Shown: positions 36,028 to 44,812, counted from the first letter of the stretch. The stretch: 64,000 nt of DNA from JAHRAW01 sp965226545 (GCA_965226545.1 OZ245364.1:248001-312000); one strand, 5' to 3'. Notes: generated by a model not told the origin, from the letters alone. Program-made: numbers and translations.

Positions 36028-37069
36028 CAGTAAGCAATTTTTGCAGTTGCGCCGAAAGCGTTTCCAAGGCGTTAACTTGCTCAGTGACTTCTTTGTCATT
36101 TTTGTCGCGCAGATTCTGCATCTCGGCGTAAGGTAAGTTGTCGATCTTCTGCGTAAGCAGTTTTGCCAGTTGATACAAAGTCGCATCTTTCAATGCGGTC
36201 TTGTCTGCCGGCTGCATGCCGGGCTGTTGCTGGTTAAGGAATTGCTCGGCTTTTTCGATGGATTTCGCACCGCCATCAAGAAAAATCTTTTTTGCGTCTT
36301 CATTTTCAAGGACCCTTGGCAATTGTCGAACGTCGGCAAGACGGTCTATTTTTCCATCTCGAATCCATTCGCCAAAGTTTGTCAGGTCGAGCCCAGCTTC
36401 AAATATCGCTTCTTTAATTTTTGACCTTTGCAGTTCAACAAAGCCGCTGAAGCGGTTTATATTAAACGCGCCGTCGTCAACGATATCGCGATAATAGTCG
36501 TTCATGTCGCTGTATGCGTCTATCTGCCGTTCCAGGTCAGCTTTACCCCCGCCGCAAAGGGCAATGATTTCGTCATAGTCCATTAAGTATTTGTTGCGCA
36601 GTTGATGCAGATACTGCGCTTTTTCGTATGCAGGCCACTGCCGCGCACCAACAAGATGCGCGCAAATTCGAATGGCGTCTATTTCGCGGTCGCTGGCGTT
36701 ATCCATGATAATCGATTCGATGCAAGACCATTTATCGTCCCCGCTATCTTTGTGAAACTTGCGATAAATGGCAAGTCTGGTGTTGCCGTCGATGCAGATG
36801 TATTTGCCGTCTCGATTGACGACTCGAATTGGCTCAATAATTTTTCCATTGGCTCGAATCGAATGTTCCAAATTTTGATAGGAAGAATTACCGCCCGCCC
36901 CACTTTTCATTCCGCGCTCCGTCCCATTTTCAGACGCAGAGCGCAAAGCAAAATAAATGTGGTCAGGGGTAATCTCACCCTCATATTTACCCAACGCATT
37001 CTTTATCCTTGGATTTTCCAAGTCAAGCCAGACGTTTTTAATATCTAACTTTGCATGCTTTTCTTTCAT
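36014..37069 (-). CDS. ParB-like protein, first gene of the six-gene operon
   Basis: A 351-residue protein with a ParB/sulfiredoxin-type domain (IDGNTRLAIYRKF, residues 93-105) after an N-terminal part that contains VWLDLENPRIKN, typical of ParB-like proteins that begin with a DxxNPR motif. After QWPAYEKAQYLHQLRNKYLM comes a helix-turn-helix-like segment, then an extended acidic helical C-terminus. It is paralogous to the fourth gene. The ribosome site AGAGG lies about 8 bases before the ATG. Codon use is AT-richer than in flanking argF/argG. Its role as DNA sensor or nuclease is inferred. Confidence 0.85.
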   Translation of the reverse strand: MKEKHAKLDIKNVWLDLENPRIKNALGKYEGEITPDHIYFALRSASENGTERGMKSGAGGNSSYQNLEHSIRANGKIIEPIRVVNRDGKYICIDGNTRLAIYRKFHKDSGDDKWSCIESIIMDNASDREIDAIRICAHLVGARQWPAYEKAQYLHQLRNKYLMDYDEIIALCGGGKADLERQIDAYSDMNDYYRDIVDDGAFNINRFSGFVELQRSKIKEAIFEAGLDLTNFGEWIRDGKIDRLADVRQLPRVLENEDAKKIFLDGGAKSIEKAEQFLNQQQPGMQPADKTALKDATLYQLAKLLTQKIDNLPYAEMQNLRDKNDKEVTEQVNALETLSAQLQKLLTDVTE

Positions 37070-37272
37070 TTGTAGGCCTCTCGGTCAAAGTTTAAGTGTT
37101 ACCAATCGATATAATGGAGAAATTGTCGTTGCGAAATTAATGCGTAGACGTAATAGCGCATTCATTTTTTATTTGCAGTTAACAATGCGCGATTTATTCT
37201 AGCATCTATATGCATCAACTGGCAACAATTTTGCCACAATTCCATACACCTCTACGCTGGTCAATTTATCAA

Positions 37273-37281
37273 TGTTATACT
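37273..37281 (+). promoter_or_regulatory. Extended -10 promoter for argG
   Basis: TGT followed by TATACT forms an extended -10 element; the predicted start near 37288 gives a leader of about 76 bases to the ATG at 37364. The rest of 37070-37272 carries the divergent upstream region of the ParB-like operon and is AT-rich with no gene. Confidence 0.5.
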
Positions 37282-37363
37282 AGTAACGTCAACACCGTCG
37301 GTGTCATCTTTAGAATTAACCGCTACGGTCGACGCAACAGTTCCCGTTACCTTTCACCCGCCG

Positions 37364-38608
37364 ATGCCCGCAACCAACTCATCCGTCAAGAAAACGGTGC
37401 TCGCCTATTCGGGCGGGTTGGACACTTCGGTCATTCTTAAATGGCTGCAGCAACAATACGGTTGCGAAGTCGTAACCTTTACCGCCGACATCGGGCAAGG
37501 CGAGGAGACCGAAGCGGCGCGCGTTAAAGCCGAGCGGTGCGGTGCGTCCGAGATTTTTATTGAGGATTTGCGCGAGGAGTTTGCGCGTGATTTTGTGTTC
37601 CCGATGTTTCGCGCCAATGCGGTGTATGAAGGCGAATATCTGCTCGGCACTTCAATCGCGCGTCCGCTGATTGCCAAACATTTGGTGCGCATCGCCGCGC
37701 AAACCGGCGCCGATGCAATCGCGCACGGCGCCACCGGCAAGGGCAACGACCAAGTGCGCTTCGAACTCGGCGCCTATGCGCTTCGCCCGGACATTGCGGT
37801 GATTGCGCCGTGGCGCGAATGGAATCTTAACGCGCGCGCCGATTTAATTGCGTATGCGCGCCAACACGGAATCGAAGTCGAACAAAAACCCGACGGCGGC
37901 TCGTTGTATTCGATGGACGCCAACTTGTTGCATATCTCATACGAAGGCGGCGAGTTGGAGGATCCATGGTGCGCGCCGCAGGAATCGATGTGGCGATGGA
38001 CAACGTCGCCGCAATCGGCGCCGGATGAACCGCGCGAAGTAACGTTGCGTTATGCGCGCGGTGATGTGTGCGCCATCGACGGCGAGTCGATGACGCCGGC
38101 GCAAGTGATGCAAACCTTAAATACCGTCGCCGGCGAACACGGCATCGGTCGCGCCGACATTGTCGAAAACCGTTTTGTCGGAATGAAAAGTCGCGGCTGT
38201 TATGAAACGCCGGCCGGCGCGGTGCTGCTCAAAGCGCATCGCGCGATTGAATCGTTGACTTTGGACCGCGAAGTCGCACACTTAAAGGATGAACTTGCGC
38301 CGCGCTATGCCGCATTAATTTACAACGGCTATTGGTTCAGCCCGGAGCGCAAATTGTTGCAACAATTCATCGACCAATCGCAAACGCATGTCAATGGCGA
38401 AGTGCGACTGCGCCTTTATAAAGGCGGCATCGAAGTGCTCGGACGCCGCTCGGATGATTCACTGTTCGACCCGCAAACCGCCACCTTCGAACAAGACCAA
38501 GGCGCCTATCATCAAGCCGACGCCGCAGGTTTCATCCGATTAAACGCCCTGCGCCTGCGCCTGCATGCGCGCGCTCGCGGGGTCGATGCTGATGAATTCG
38601 ATGAGTGA
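37364..38608 (+). CDS. argG: Argininosuccinate synthase
   Basis: A 414-residue enzyme that joins citrulline and aspartate using ATP. The N-terminal PP-loop is KKTVLAYSGGLDTSVILKWL; GATGKGNDQVRFELG, the Asp-binding region and ENRFVGMKSRGCYETPAG are complete. I prefer the ATG at 37364, eight codons before the PP-loop start region; a GTG at 37301 in frame would add 21 Thr/Val-rich residues not typical of the family. It is separated from argF by the minus-strand operon. Its end overlaps the alkB start by 8 bases. Confidence 0.96.
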   Translation: MPATNSSVKKTVLAYSGGLDTSVILKWLQQQYGCEVVTFTADIGQGEETEAARVKAERCGASEIFIEDLREEFARDFVFPMFRANAVYEGEYLLGTSIARPLIAKHLVRIAAQTGADAIAHGATGKGNDQVRFELGAYALRPDIAVIAPWREWNLNARADLIAYARQHGIEVEQKPDGGSLYSMDANLLHISYEGGELEDPWCAPQESMWRWTTSPQSAPDEPREVTLRYARGDVCAIDGESMTPAQVMQTLNTVAGEHGIGRADIVENRFVGMKSRGCYETPAGAVLLKAHRAIESLTLDREVAHLKDELAPRYAALIYNGYWFSPERKLLQQFIDQSQTHVNGEVRLRLYKGGIEVLGRRSDDSLFDPQTATFEQDQGAYHQADAAGFIRLNALRLRLHARARGVDADEFDE

Positions 38609-39233
38609 ACACCTTTCATTGCTCGTCGACGCGCCAATGGTGCAATTGAATCTGCCGGACGCGGATGTTCGGTTGTATTCGCAATTTTTTGCGCCGGAGG
38701 AATCGCGCGAGTTGTTGGCGCAGTTGCTCGCGCAGATTGATTGGCAACAGGAAACGATTCAATGGTACGGCAAGTCGATTCCGTTGCCGCGCGAAACTGC
38801 ATGGTACGGCGATGAAAATATGGTGTACACCTATTCCGGCATCCGCGTGGAACCCGCGAAGTGGACGTCGCTGTTGGACGACATCAGAAAGCGCATTGAA
38901 GAGGTGTCGGAGACGACCTTTAACTGTGTGCTGTTAAATTATTATCGCAACGAACGCGATTCAGTTGCTTGGCATGCCGACGACGAACCCGAACTCGGCA
39001 AAAACCCAATCATCGGCTCGGTCAGTTTTGGCGAGACACGCGATTTCCAAATGAAACATAAACACACCGGGCAACGGAAAAACATCCCGCTCGAAGACGG
39101 CAGTTACTTGCTGATGTCCGGCGCAACGCAACGGAATTGGTTGCATCAAATTGCCAAATCCAAACGCCCGATGAGTGGACGGGTTAACCTTACGTTTCGC
39201 ACCATCGGCAATGCCGGGGGCATCGATGTTTGA
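38601..39233 (+). CDS. alkB: AlkB-like 2-oxoglutarate/Fe(II) DNA repair dioxygenase
   Basis: A 210-residue enzyme of the ALKBH2/3-like AlkB group that oxidatively removes alkyl lesions from DNA or RNA. The iron ligands are in the HxD motif (VAWHADDEPELG) and a distal His (NWLHQI); the 2-oxoglutarate-binding Arg block is RVNLTFR. Other family blocks are WYGDENMVYTYSG and GSVSFGETRDFQMKH. The ATG at 38601 overlaps the argG stop (ATGAGTGA). The next gene overlaps by 8 bases, so argG-alkB-methyltransferase-like form an operon. No Ada regulator is in the window. Confidence 0.93.
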   Translation: MSEHLSLLVDAPMVQLNLPDADVRLYSQFFAPEESRELLAQLLAQIDWQQETIQWYGKSIPLPRETAWYGDENMVYTYSGIRVEPAKWTSLLDDIRKRIEEVSETTFNCVLLNYYRNERDSVAWHADDEPELGKNPIIGSVSFGETRDFQMKHKHTGQRKNIPLEDGSYLLMSGATQRNWLHQIAKSKRPMSGRVNLTFRTIGNAGGIDV

Positions 39234-40125
39234 TTTATTGTTAAAAGGAATCTTTGCGCAACAGGAATTGACAACCGAGCAAGAACAAATCGATTACTTG
39301 CGCGGATTGCGAAAAGCCGGAAGGGAATTGTGGAGTTCCTACCAAACACAAAACGTGCAAATCGATTATTCACGCACCGATATACAGCATGCATATTTGT
39401 TGCGTTATTTTCCCTTTTATACGCAGTTGGTGCCGCGCGTATTGGATGAACACGAAGTTTCCCTTTTGCCAAAAGAATCTTTGCAGGCAACGTTTTTCGG
39501 TTGTGGTCCGGGTGCCGAATTAATTGGTCTGTTAATGCACTTGCGGGAGCATGTTCCGGTCACGGATGAAGTGCGTGCAAAATTTGTTGATGTTGCACTT
39601 AAGGCATGGGAAAATTCGATACGCCTCAACCTTGACTATGTTGTGCCAACGCTTTGGGATAAACAAAAGTGCCGTGCTGAAGGGCTGGTCGCAGATTTAT
39701 CGGTGCCTCAATTGTCACATACGGTGGGTGCGGCAAGCTGTCATTTGGCGGTGTTCCAAAACTGCTTTAACGAGATAGCCCGGAACCAACACGGCAAGTT
39801 GGTCGAAAACATTAAAGAACTTTGCCAAAAAATGCCAAGCGGTGCGGTGACTCTTATTGTCGACAGAAGCAAGTATGGCATTACCAACCAAAGTATGACC
39901 AATTTAACTTCGTGGGCGCAACAATGCGACGAAGTGGACTTGGTTGGCGATTGTAGTTTGGGGGAACGCCAATTGAGTTGCCGAGAACTCAACGACAAAA
40001 TCCCTAACATCATTTTGGATAATCTGTATTATCGTGGCGGGGGTATTCCTCTCACTAAAAAAACAACCGGCTTAATTCTTACCAGCAACATAACGTTTGT
40101 ATCGCTCGCATTGCAACGCCGCTAA
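39226..40125 (+). CDS. Methyltransferase-like protein, unrecognised family
   Basis: A 299-residue soluble protein. The stretch ATFFGCGPGAELIGLLMHL looks like motif I of class I SAM-dependent methyltransferases (GxGxGxE), and LVADLSVPQL further on may be the motif with the acidic residue after the second strand. No catalytic NPPY-type motif is visible, so the substrate is unclear. The body has several Cys. It overlaps the alkB end by 8 bases (ATGTTTGA), which suggests a linked role in nucleic acid alkylation repair or modification. Base composition is lower in GC than argG, perhaps acquired. Confidence 0.6.
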   Translation: MFDLLLKGIFAQQELTTEQEQIDYLRGLRKAGRELWSSYQTQNVQIDYSRTDIQHAYLLRYFPFYTQLVPRVLDEHEVSLLPKESLQATFFGCGPGAELIGLLMHLREHVPVTDEVRAKFVDVALKAWENSIRLNLDYVVPTLWDKQKCRAEGLVADLSVPQLSHTVGAASCHLAVFQNCFNEIARNQHGKLVENIKELCQKMPSGAVTLIVDRSKYGITNQSMTNLTSWAQQCDEVDLVGDCSLGERQLSCRELNDKIPNIILDNLYYRGGGIPLTKKTTGLILTSNITFVSLALQRR

Positions 40126-40154
40126 AAATCAAACCGAGATACGATTGACCTGCC

Positions 40155-40856
40155 ATGATTTCCATCATCATCCCCCTCTACAACGAACGCCAAGCCGCGC
40201 TCGATGCGGTGATGCGGTTGCGACGTGTGCGTGGGGTGGGGGAGGTGGTGTTGGCGGATGCGAGTGATGAGGGGGAATCGAGGCGGTGGGTTGATGAGGT
40301 TGAGCGGCGGTTTGGTGGTGATGGGTTTTTGCGGGTTGTGCAATGTGCGCGGCGTGGGCGGGCGGTGCAGATGAATGCGGCGGCGGCGCGGGCGCGCGGG
40401 GAGGTGTTGGTTTTTTTGCATTGCGATACGCAATTGCCGGCGGCGGCGATGCGGTGCATCGATGCGGCGATTGGCGACGGGCGGATGCATGGGTGGTTTG
40501 ATGTGCGGCTGGATGATGCGCGATGGGTGTTTCGAATCATCGAGAGAATGATTTGTTGGCGCGCGCGCTTGAGCGGCATCGCCACCGGCGACCAAGCGAT
40601 GTATGTTGCGCGCGATGCATTTGTAGCAACGGGCGGGTTTGCCGAGATGCCGTTGATGGAGGATGTCGAATTGTCGCGCCGACTTAAATCGCTTGGCGCG
40701 CCGGGCGTGATTGACCGCGCGGTGGTGACCTCGGCGCGACGCTGGCGCGCGCATGGCGTGTGGCGCACAATTTTTTTAATGTGGCGATTGCGATTGTTGT
40801 ATTGGCTCGGCGTTTCGCCGCAACGATTGGCGGCGCGTTATGCCAATGTGCGCTAA
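40155..40856 (+). CDS. Family 2 glycosyltransferase, TIGR04283-like
   Basis: A 233-residue GT2 enzyme. It begins ISIIIPLYNER, has the DXD-like VLVFLHCDTQLP, the acceptor-site GDQAMYVARDAF with GGFAEMPLMEDVELSRRL, and a C-terminal hydrophobic segment (FLMWRLRLLYWLGV). The set matches the small GT2 family TIGR04283, usually paired with a DUF2064/TIGR04282 protein and named from proposed arsenosugar work. The partner gene follows and overlaps, as expected. The top strand of the first half is unusually G-rich. Actual product unknown. Confidence 0.88.
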   Translation: MISIIIPLYNERQAALDAVMRLRRVRGVGEVVLADASDEGESRRWVDEVERRFGGDGFLRVVQCARRGRAVQMNAAAARARGEVLVFLHCDTQLPAAAMRCIDAAIGDGRMHGWFDVRLDDARWVFRIIERMICWRARLSGIATGDQAMYVARDAFVATGGFAEMPLMEDVELSRRLKSLGAPGVIDRAVVTSARRWRAHGVWRTIFLMWRLRLLYWLGVSPQRLAARYANVR

Positions 40857-41481
40857 GCGCGCGATACCGCTTTATTTAATGGCCAAAGCGCCGCGCGCCG
40901 GACGGGTCAAGACGCGCATGCATGGCGCGCTCGGCGAAGTGCGCGCCGCGCAACTTGCCCAACAAATGCTGCTGCACAGCGCGCACACCGCGCAACGCCA
41001 TTGGCGCGGCGAGGTGGTGTTGTGCGTTTGGCCGGATGATGCGCATGCGGCGTTTCGGCATCTGCGGCGTCATGCGCGGCTGCGCATTGTGCGCCAACGC
41101 GGCGCCGACCTTGGCGCGCGCATGCATCATGCATTGACCGAAGGCATCGCGCGCGCCGGTTGCGCGGCGGTTATCGGTTGCGATGTGCCGCATTGTCGCG
41201 GCGCGATTTTGCATAAGGCGCATGCATTGCTGGTGCGCGGGCGCAATCCGATGGGCGCGGCGCAAGACGGCGGGTTTTATTTGCTTGGGCTGCATGCCGC
41301 GCCGGCTTCGCTGTTTGCCGACATCGCTTGGGGCGGTGCGCAAGTGTGCGCCGCATTGCGCGCGCGCGCGATGCGCGCCGACATCGAGTTGGCTGAGTTG
41401 CCGAAGTTGCGCGACATCGATTCGTTCGACGATTTAAAATGGCTGGCGGCGCGCGACCGTGCGTATCGGCGGTTTGTTTGA
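40846..41481 (+). CDS. DUF2064 (TIGR04282-like) nucleotidyl/glycosyltransferase
   Basis: A 211-residue protein of the DUF2064 family. The nucleotide-sugar-type N-terminus PLYLMAKAPRAGRVKTR, the block AVIGCDVPHCRG and GAAQDGGFYLLGLHA are characteristic. It is the standard partner of the preceding GT2 gene and overlaps it by 11 bases. Both are thought to make a glycolipid or related sugar product; the arsenosugar label of the families is a prediction, and no arsenic gene (arsM) is present in this window. An ATG 6 bases upstream is an alternative start. Confidence 0.87.
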   Translation: MCAKRAIPLYLMAKAPRAGRVKTRMHGALGEVRAAQLAQQMLLHSAHTAQRHWRGEVVLCVWPDDAHAAFRHLRRHARLRIVRQRGADLGARMHHALTEGIARAGCAAVIGCDVPHCRGAILHKAHALLVRGRNPMGAAQDGGFYLLGLHAAPASLFADIAWGGAQVCAALRARAMRADIELAELPKLRDIDSFDDLKWLAARDRAYRRFV

Positions 41482-41489
41482 TTGCATGT

Positions 41490-41760
41490 GTGCATAGTTA
41501 ACAATGCAATTGCGAAGTTATGAAGTTACAAACTTATGAAGTTGTCACTTTATTAACTTAACAATTTACAAAATTGTAAATCTATCAATTTACCAAATTA
41601 TTAAGTTATGAGTTTATCAATTTACGAAGTTACAAAAATATAAAAAGATAAATTGATAAACTTATAAACAAGTAAACTGAAAAAGTTAACATAAACCGCC
41701 AAGTTAAAAAGTAACAACAATTCACCAACTCATCACTTCATCCAACCGTCGATTAACCAA
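41490..41760 (+). repeat. AT-rich degenerate AAGTTA/AATTTAC repeat tract
   Basis: About 270 bases with no gene, filled by imperfect short units (AAGTTATGA, AAGTTACAA, CAATTTAC) on the top strand, in strong contrast with the GC-rich flanks. I found no open frame or promoter that stands out. It resembles the other low-complexity tracts in this window. Confidence 0.65.
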
Positions 41761-41771
41761 CCACGACGTTA

Positions 41772-42740
41772 ATGCGCCGTCGCACACGAAACATTGGGCA
41801 GCCGACTCCGCCGCGGTTTATGGCGGGGTTTTTGGCGCCGAAGTATTGGCCGACTTGGGGGTGGCTGTTGTTGTTGCGCGTGTTGATGGTTTGTCCGCGT
41901 CGTTGGTTGATGGCGGTGGGCGCGAAACTTGGGCGGGTGATTGGCGCGCGCAACGCCAAACGCCGCAAAATCGCCGCGATTAATTTGGCGTTGTGCTTTC
42001 CCGACTGGAGCGCGGCGCGGCGCGCGCAACTGTTGAACGAACATTTCCAACATTACGGACGCGCCTTGTTGGATGTATCGATGGGGCTGTGGTCGAATCG
42101 CGCGCGGCGCAATCGATGGTGCGTGTTAAAGCGGCGCGATTGGTTGGTGCGCACATCGAAGCGGCGGCGCGTCATCATCGTCGCCTATCACATGACCGCG
42201 TTGGATGTCAGCGGCTGCATCGCCGGCGACGCGCATCCGATGGTGTCGATGATGAATCGCGCCGTCAATCCGCTGTTGACTTGGCAGTTGTGGAAGGGGC
42301 GCAGCCATGCAAGGCGCGGCAATACGCGGGTGGTGATGCGCGAACAAGGGCTGCTGCCGCTGGTGCGCGCAATGCGCGCCGGGCGCAATTGTTTTTTGGT
42401 GCCGGATGAAGATTTCGGCGTCGGCAAGCACGGCGTATTCGCGCCTTTTTTCGGCGCGTCCAAAGCGACGTTAACCGTGGTTGCGCGGCTGGCGAAGATG
42501 ACCGATGCATTGGTGGTGCCGAGCACAACGCGGCTCGATGAAAGCACCGGGCGATATGAGATGACGCTCGGCGAACCGCTCGCCGATTTTCCCAGCGGCG
42601 ACGCCGCCGCCGATGCGCGCGCGGTCAATCGCGCGATGCAGGAATTGATTCGCCAACATCCGGCGCAATATATGTGGACTTTCCGCTGGTTCGAAACCCG
42701 CCCGTTTGGTGCGCCCAATCCGTATAAAACGTCGCGATGA
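41772..42740 (+). CDS. Lipid A acyltransferase (LpxL/HtrB family)
   Basis: A 322-residue inner-membrane acyltransferase that adds a secondary acyl chain to lipid A precursors. An N-terminal membrane segment (WGWLLLLRVLMVCPRRWLM) precedes the catalytic HxxxxD (AYHMTALDVSG); the family blocks VPDEDFG and QYMWTFRWFETRP are present. The basic N-terminus starts at the ATG 41772. Its stop overlaps the start of the heptosyltransferase-like gene (ATGA). Which acyl chain it uses cannot be told from the sequence. Confidence 0.9.
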   Translation: MRRRTRNIGQPTPPRFMAGFLAPKYWPTWGWLLLLRVLMVCPRRWLMAVGAKLGRVIGARNAKRRKIAAINLALCFPDWSAARRAQLLNEHFQHYGRALLDVSMGLWSNRARRNRWCVLKRRDWLVRTSKRRRVIIVAYHMTALDVSGCIAGDAHPMVSMMNRAVNPLLTWQLWKGRSHARRGNTRVVMREQGLLPLVRAMRAGRNCFLVPDEDFGVGKHGVFAPFFGASKATLTVVARLAKMTDALVVPSTTRLDESTGRYEMTLGEPLADFPSGDAAADARAVNRAMQELIRQHPAQYMWTFRWFETRPFGAPNPYKTSR

Positions 42741-43741
42741 ACATTTTGGTCATCAAGCAAACTTCGCTCGGCGATGTGCTGCATTCGACCGCGGCGATTC
42801 GCGCGATTAAAACCCGATATCCGCAAAGCCATCTGAGCGTGTTGACCGCCAACGCATCGCTCGACATTTATCGCCACAACCCGCACATCGATGAATTAAT
42901 CACGCTCGATTATCCGGGCATCAAACGCCAATGGCGACAACCGCGCCGCGTGGTGCGGCATCTGCGCGCGGTGATTCGTCAACTGCGCGCGCGGCGGTTT
43001 GCATTGGCGTTTGATTTGCAGGGGCTGGGACGCACCGCGCTGTTTTTATACGCGGCGCGCGCCGACCAAAAATTCATCAAGGGGCGTTGGCCGTTTGTCG
43101 GCGGGTTTCGCAACAAACAACTGCACGCCATCGCCGAGATGCAAGGCGTGTTGCAATGCGCCGGCATCAATGCCGCCGGTGTTGCGATGGAATGGCATGG
43201 CGGCGATGCCGAGCGGCGGTTTGTCGATAATCTGCTGGCGCGCATCAATCCGCGCAATCAGCCGTTGGTGGTGTTCAGCCCGTTTTCGCGCTGGGCATCG
43301 AAGGATTGGCCGCTGGCGCATTATCTCGAACTCGCCGCGCAAATCGAGGCGCGCGCCTGCGTCGTCATCACCGCCCAAGCCGCGCATCAGCCAAGCATTG
43401 CGCGGGCATTGCGCGCGCGCGAATTGCATTGCGTTAACTTGGCCGGGGCGTTGAGCGTCGCGCAGTTTGCCGAATTGGTCGGGCGCGCGCAGGTGCAGGT
43501 CAGCGGCGACAGTTTTCCGATGCATGTCGCCTGCGCCAAACAAATCGCGGCGATTGCGCTGTTTGCGCCGACCGATGAAGCCAAAGTGGGGCCGCAAGGC
43601 GGCGATGTGCAGTTGTTGCGCGCGCCGGATTGTCGGCGTTGCGAGCGCGCCGATTGTCGGCGCAACTGTATGGCGCGGCTGTCAACCGACGCGGTCGGCG
43701 GCGCGTTGCTCGCTCGGCTTGACGCGCTTGCGCGCGGTTGA
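42737..43741 (+). CDS. GT9 family heptosyltransferase (LPS core)
   Basis: A 334-residue glycosyltransferase of family 9. It begins ILVIKQTSLGDVLHSTAAIRAIK, the usual opening of WaaC/WaaF-type proteins, has the GxGRTALFLYAARAD region, VVFSPFSRWASKDWP and the sugar-nucleotide-binding LFAPTDEAKVGP. It probably transfers heptose to the inner core of LPS. The Cys-rich end (CRRCERADCRRNC) is typical of some members. It overlaps the lipid A acyltransferase by 4 bases and the convergent LysR gene by 60 bases at the 3' ends. Confidence 0.88.
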   Translation: MNILVIKQTSLGDVLHSTAAIRAIKTRYPQSHLSVLTANASLDIYRHNPHIDELITLDYPGIKRQWRQPRRVVRHLRAVIRQLRARRFALAFDLQGLGRTALFLYAARADQKFIKGRWPFVGGFRNKQLHAIAEMQGVLQCAGINAAGVAMEWHGGDAERRFVDNLLARINPRNQPLVVFSPFSRWASKDWPLAHYLELAAQIEARACVVITAQAAHQPSIARALRARELHCVNLAGALSVAQFAELVGRAQVQVSGDSFPMHVACAKQIAAIALFAPTDEAKVGPQGGDVQLLRAPDCRRCERADCRRNCMARLSTDAVGGALLARLDALARG

Positions 43742-44710
43742 GGCGCGCGCGGCGCGCGGCGCGCGTTTGGGCGGGTGCATCATCTTTTCGAATTCGATTT
43801 GCGATTGTTTGGCTTCGGCAAACAGCCAGTTGTGAAACGCGACAATTTTCGGCTCGTTCTCGCGCCCGGGCACGCACACAAAATAATACGAAACATTGGA
43901 TTTAAACACGATATCCGGAAACAACCGCACCAACCGCTCGGCGTTTAAATCCTCCAACACATGCGCGCTGCGCACCAACGCCACGCCTTGATGGTCAATC
44001 GCCGCCTGTATCGCCAAACTGGTTTGCGGGAATTTCGGGCCAATCCACAAATCATGCGGGTCGACTTCGACCTCGGCGGCGCGAAACCAATCGCGCCAAG
44101 TCGGGCAGATGTCAATCGAATGCCGGCACAGCAACGGCAACTTAAGCAGGTCGACGGGTTTTTTCGGCGCGAGATTTTCGTTTAAGAATTGCGGGCTGCA
44201 CACCGGAAAGACGTATTCGGTCAACAGTTTTTCCTCATGCAGATTGTCCCAATCGCCAAGCCCCAAGCGCACGCCGACATCGGCGTTTTGCGCATCAAAA
44301 TCGACCAAGTCGTCGTTGGTCGAAATCCAAACATCGATGTCCGGATATTGTTGATTGAAATGCCCAAGCCGATGCACCAGCCATTTAAACGCGAACGATT
44401 GCAGCAAGGTCACGCGCAACGCCGATGAGGCGCCGCGTTTTTCGGAGAGGTCTTCGAGGGTTGCGGTCATCCGTTGGATGAAGGTGCGAATCACCGGCAC
44501 CAATGCATGCCCGGCTTCGGTCAGCACCACCCGCCGCCCGCGCTTTTCGAACAACTTCACGCCCCACAGCGATTCGGCGTGTTTGATTTGATGGCTGATG
44601 GCGCCTTGGGTGACGAACAACTCCTCGGCCGCGCGGGTGTAACTCGAATGCCGCGCCGCGGCCTCCAAGGCGCGCAATGCTGAAACCGACGGAAAGCGGA
44701 TTTGTGCCAT
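43682..44710 (-). CDS. LysR-family regulator (GcvA-like)
   Basis: A 342-residue LTTR. The N-terminal winged helix SVSALRALEAAARHSSYTRAAEEL with VTQGAISHQIKHAE is of the GcvA type; the effector domain follows with VGVRLGLGDW and VFPVCSP. The tail after residue 310 is basic and Ala/Arg-rich and overlaps the 3' end of the heptosyltransferase gene. I start it at MAQIRFPSV (44710). It is divergent from two small genes, and an inverted repeat lies between them; such regulators usually bind their own divergent region. Confidence 0.92.
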   Translation of the reverse strand: MAQIRFPSVSALRALEAAARHSSYTRAAEELFVTQGAISHQIKHAESLWGVKLFEKRGRRVVLTEAGHALVPVIRTFIQRMTATLEDLSEKRGASSALRVTLLQSFAFKWLVHRLGHFNQQYPDIDVWISTNDDLVDFDAQNADVGVRLGLGDWDNLHEEKLLTEYVFPVCSPQFLNENLAPKKPVDLLKLPLLCRHSIDICPTWRDWFRAAEVEVDPHDLWIGPKFPQTSLAIQAAIDHQGVALVRSAHVLEDLNAERLVRLFPDIVFKSNVSYYFVCVPGRENEPKIVAFHNWLFAEAKQSQIEFEKMMHPPKRAPRAARASTARKRVKPSEQRAADRVG

Positions 44711-44750
44711 GCCGAGATTATCGCGCAAATGCGCGCCGCGCGCCAATGGG

Positions 44751-44812
44751 TTCATCAAAATTATTCATCATTGCCCTGCCTATGTATGAAAAACGCTCAT
44801 CCTTTTGATGAA
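44751..44812. promoter_or_regulatory. Inverted repeat in the LysR divergent region
   Basis: TTCATCAAAA at 44751-44760 and its exact reverse complement TTTTGATGAA at 44803-44812 are separated by 42 bases. A partial copy (TTCATCATT) lies between. The location between the LysR gene and the small genes fits an LTTR binding region, and it is close upstream of the candidate promoter. Confidence 0.5.

Noticed and set aside
33200..37069. ParB-like genes as a chromosome or plasmid partition locus
   Set aside because: No ParA ATPase or parS-like clustered palindromes; the gene setting with SNF2, nuclease-like and radical-SAM genes points elsewhere.
41490..41760. AT-rich tract as a replication origin
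   Set aside because: No DnaA box cluster and no dnaA, dnaN or parA gene nearby; the same type of tract occurs at several other places.
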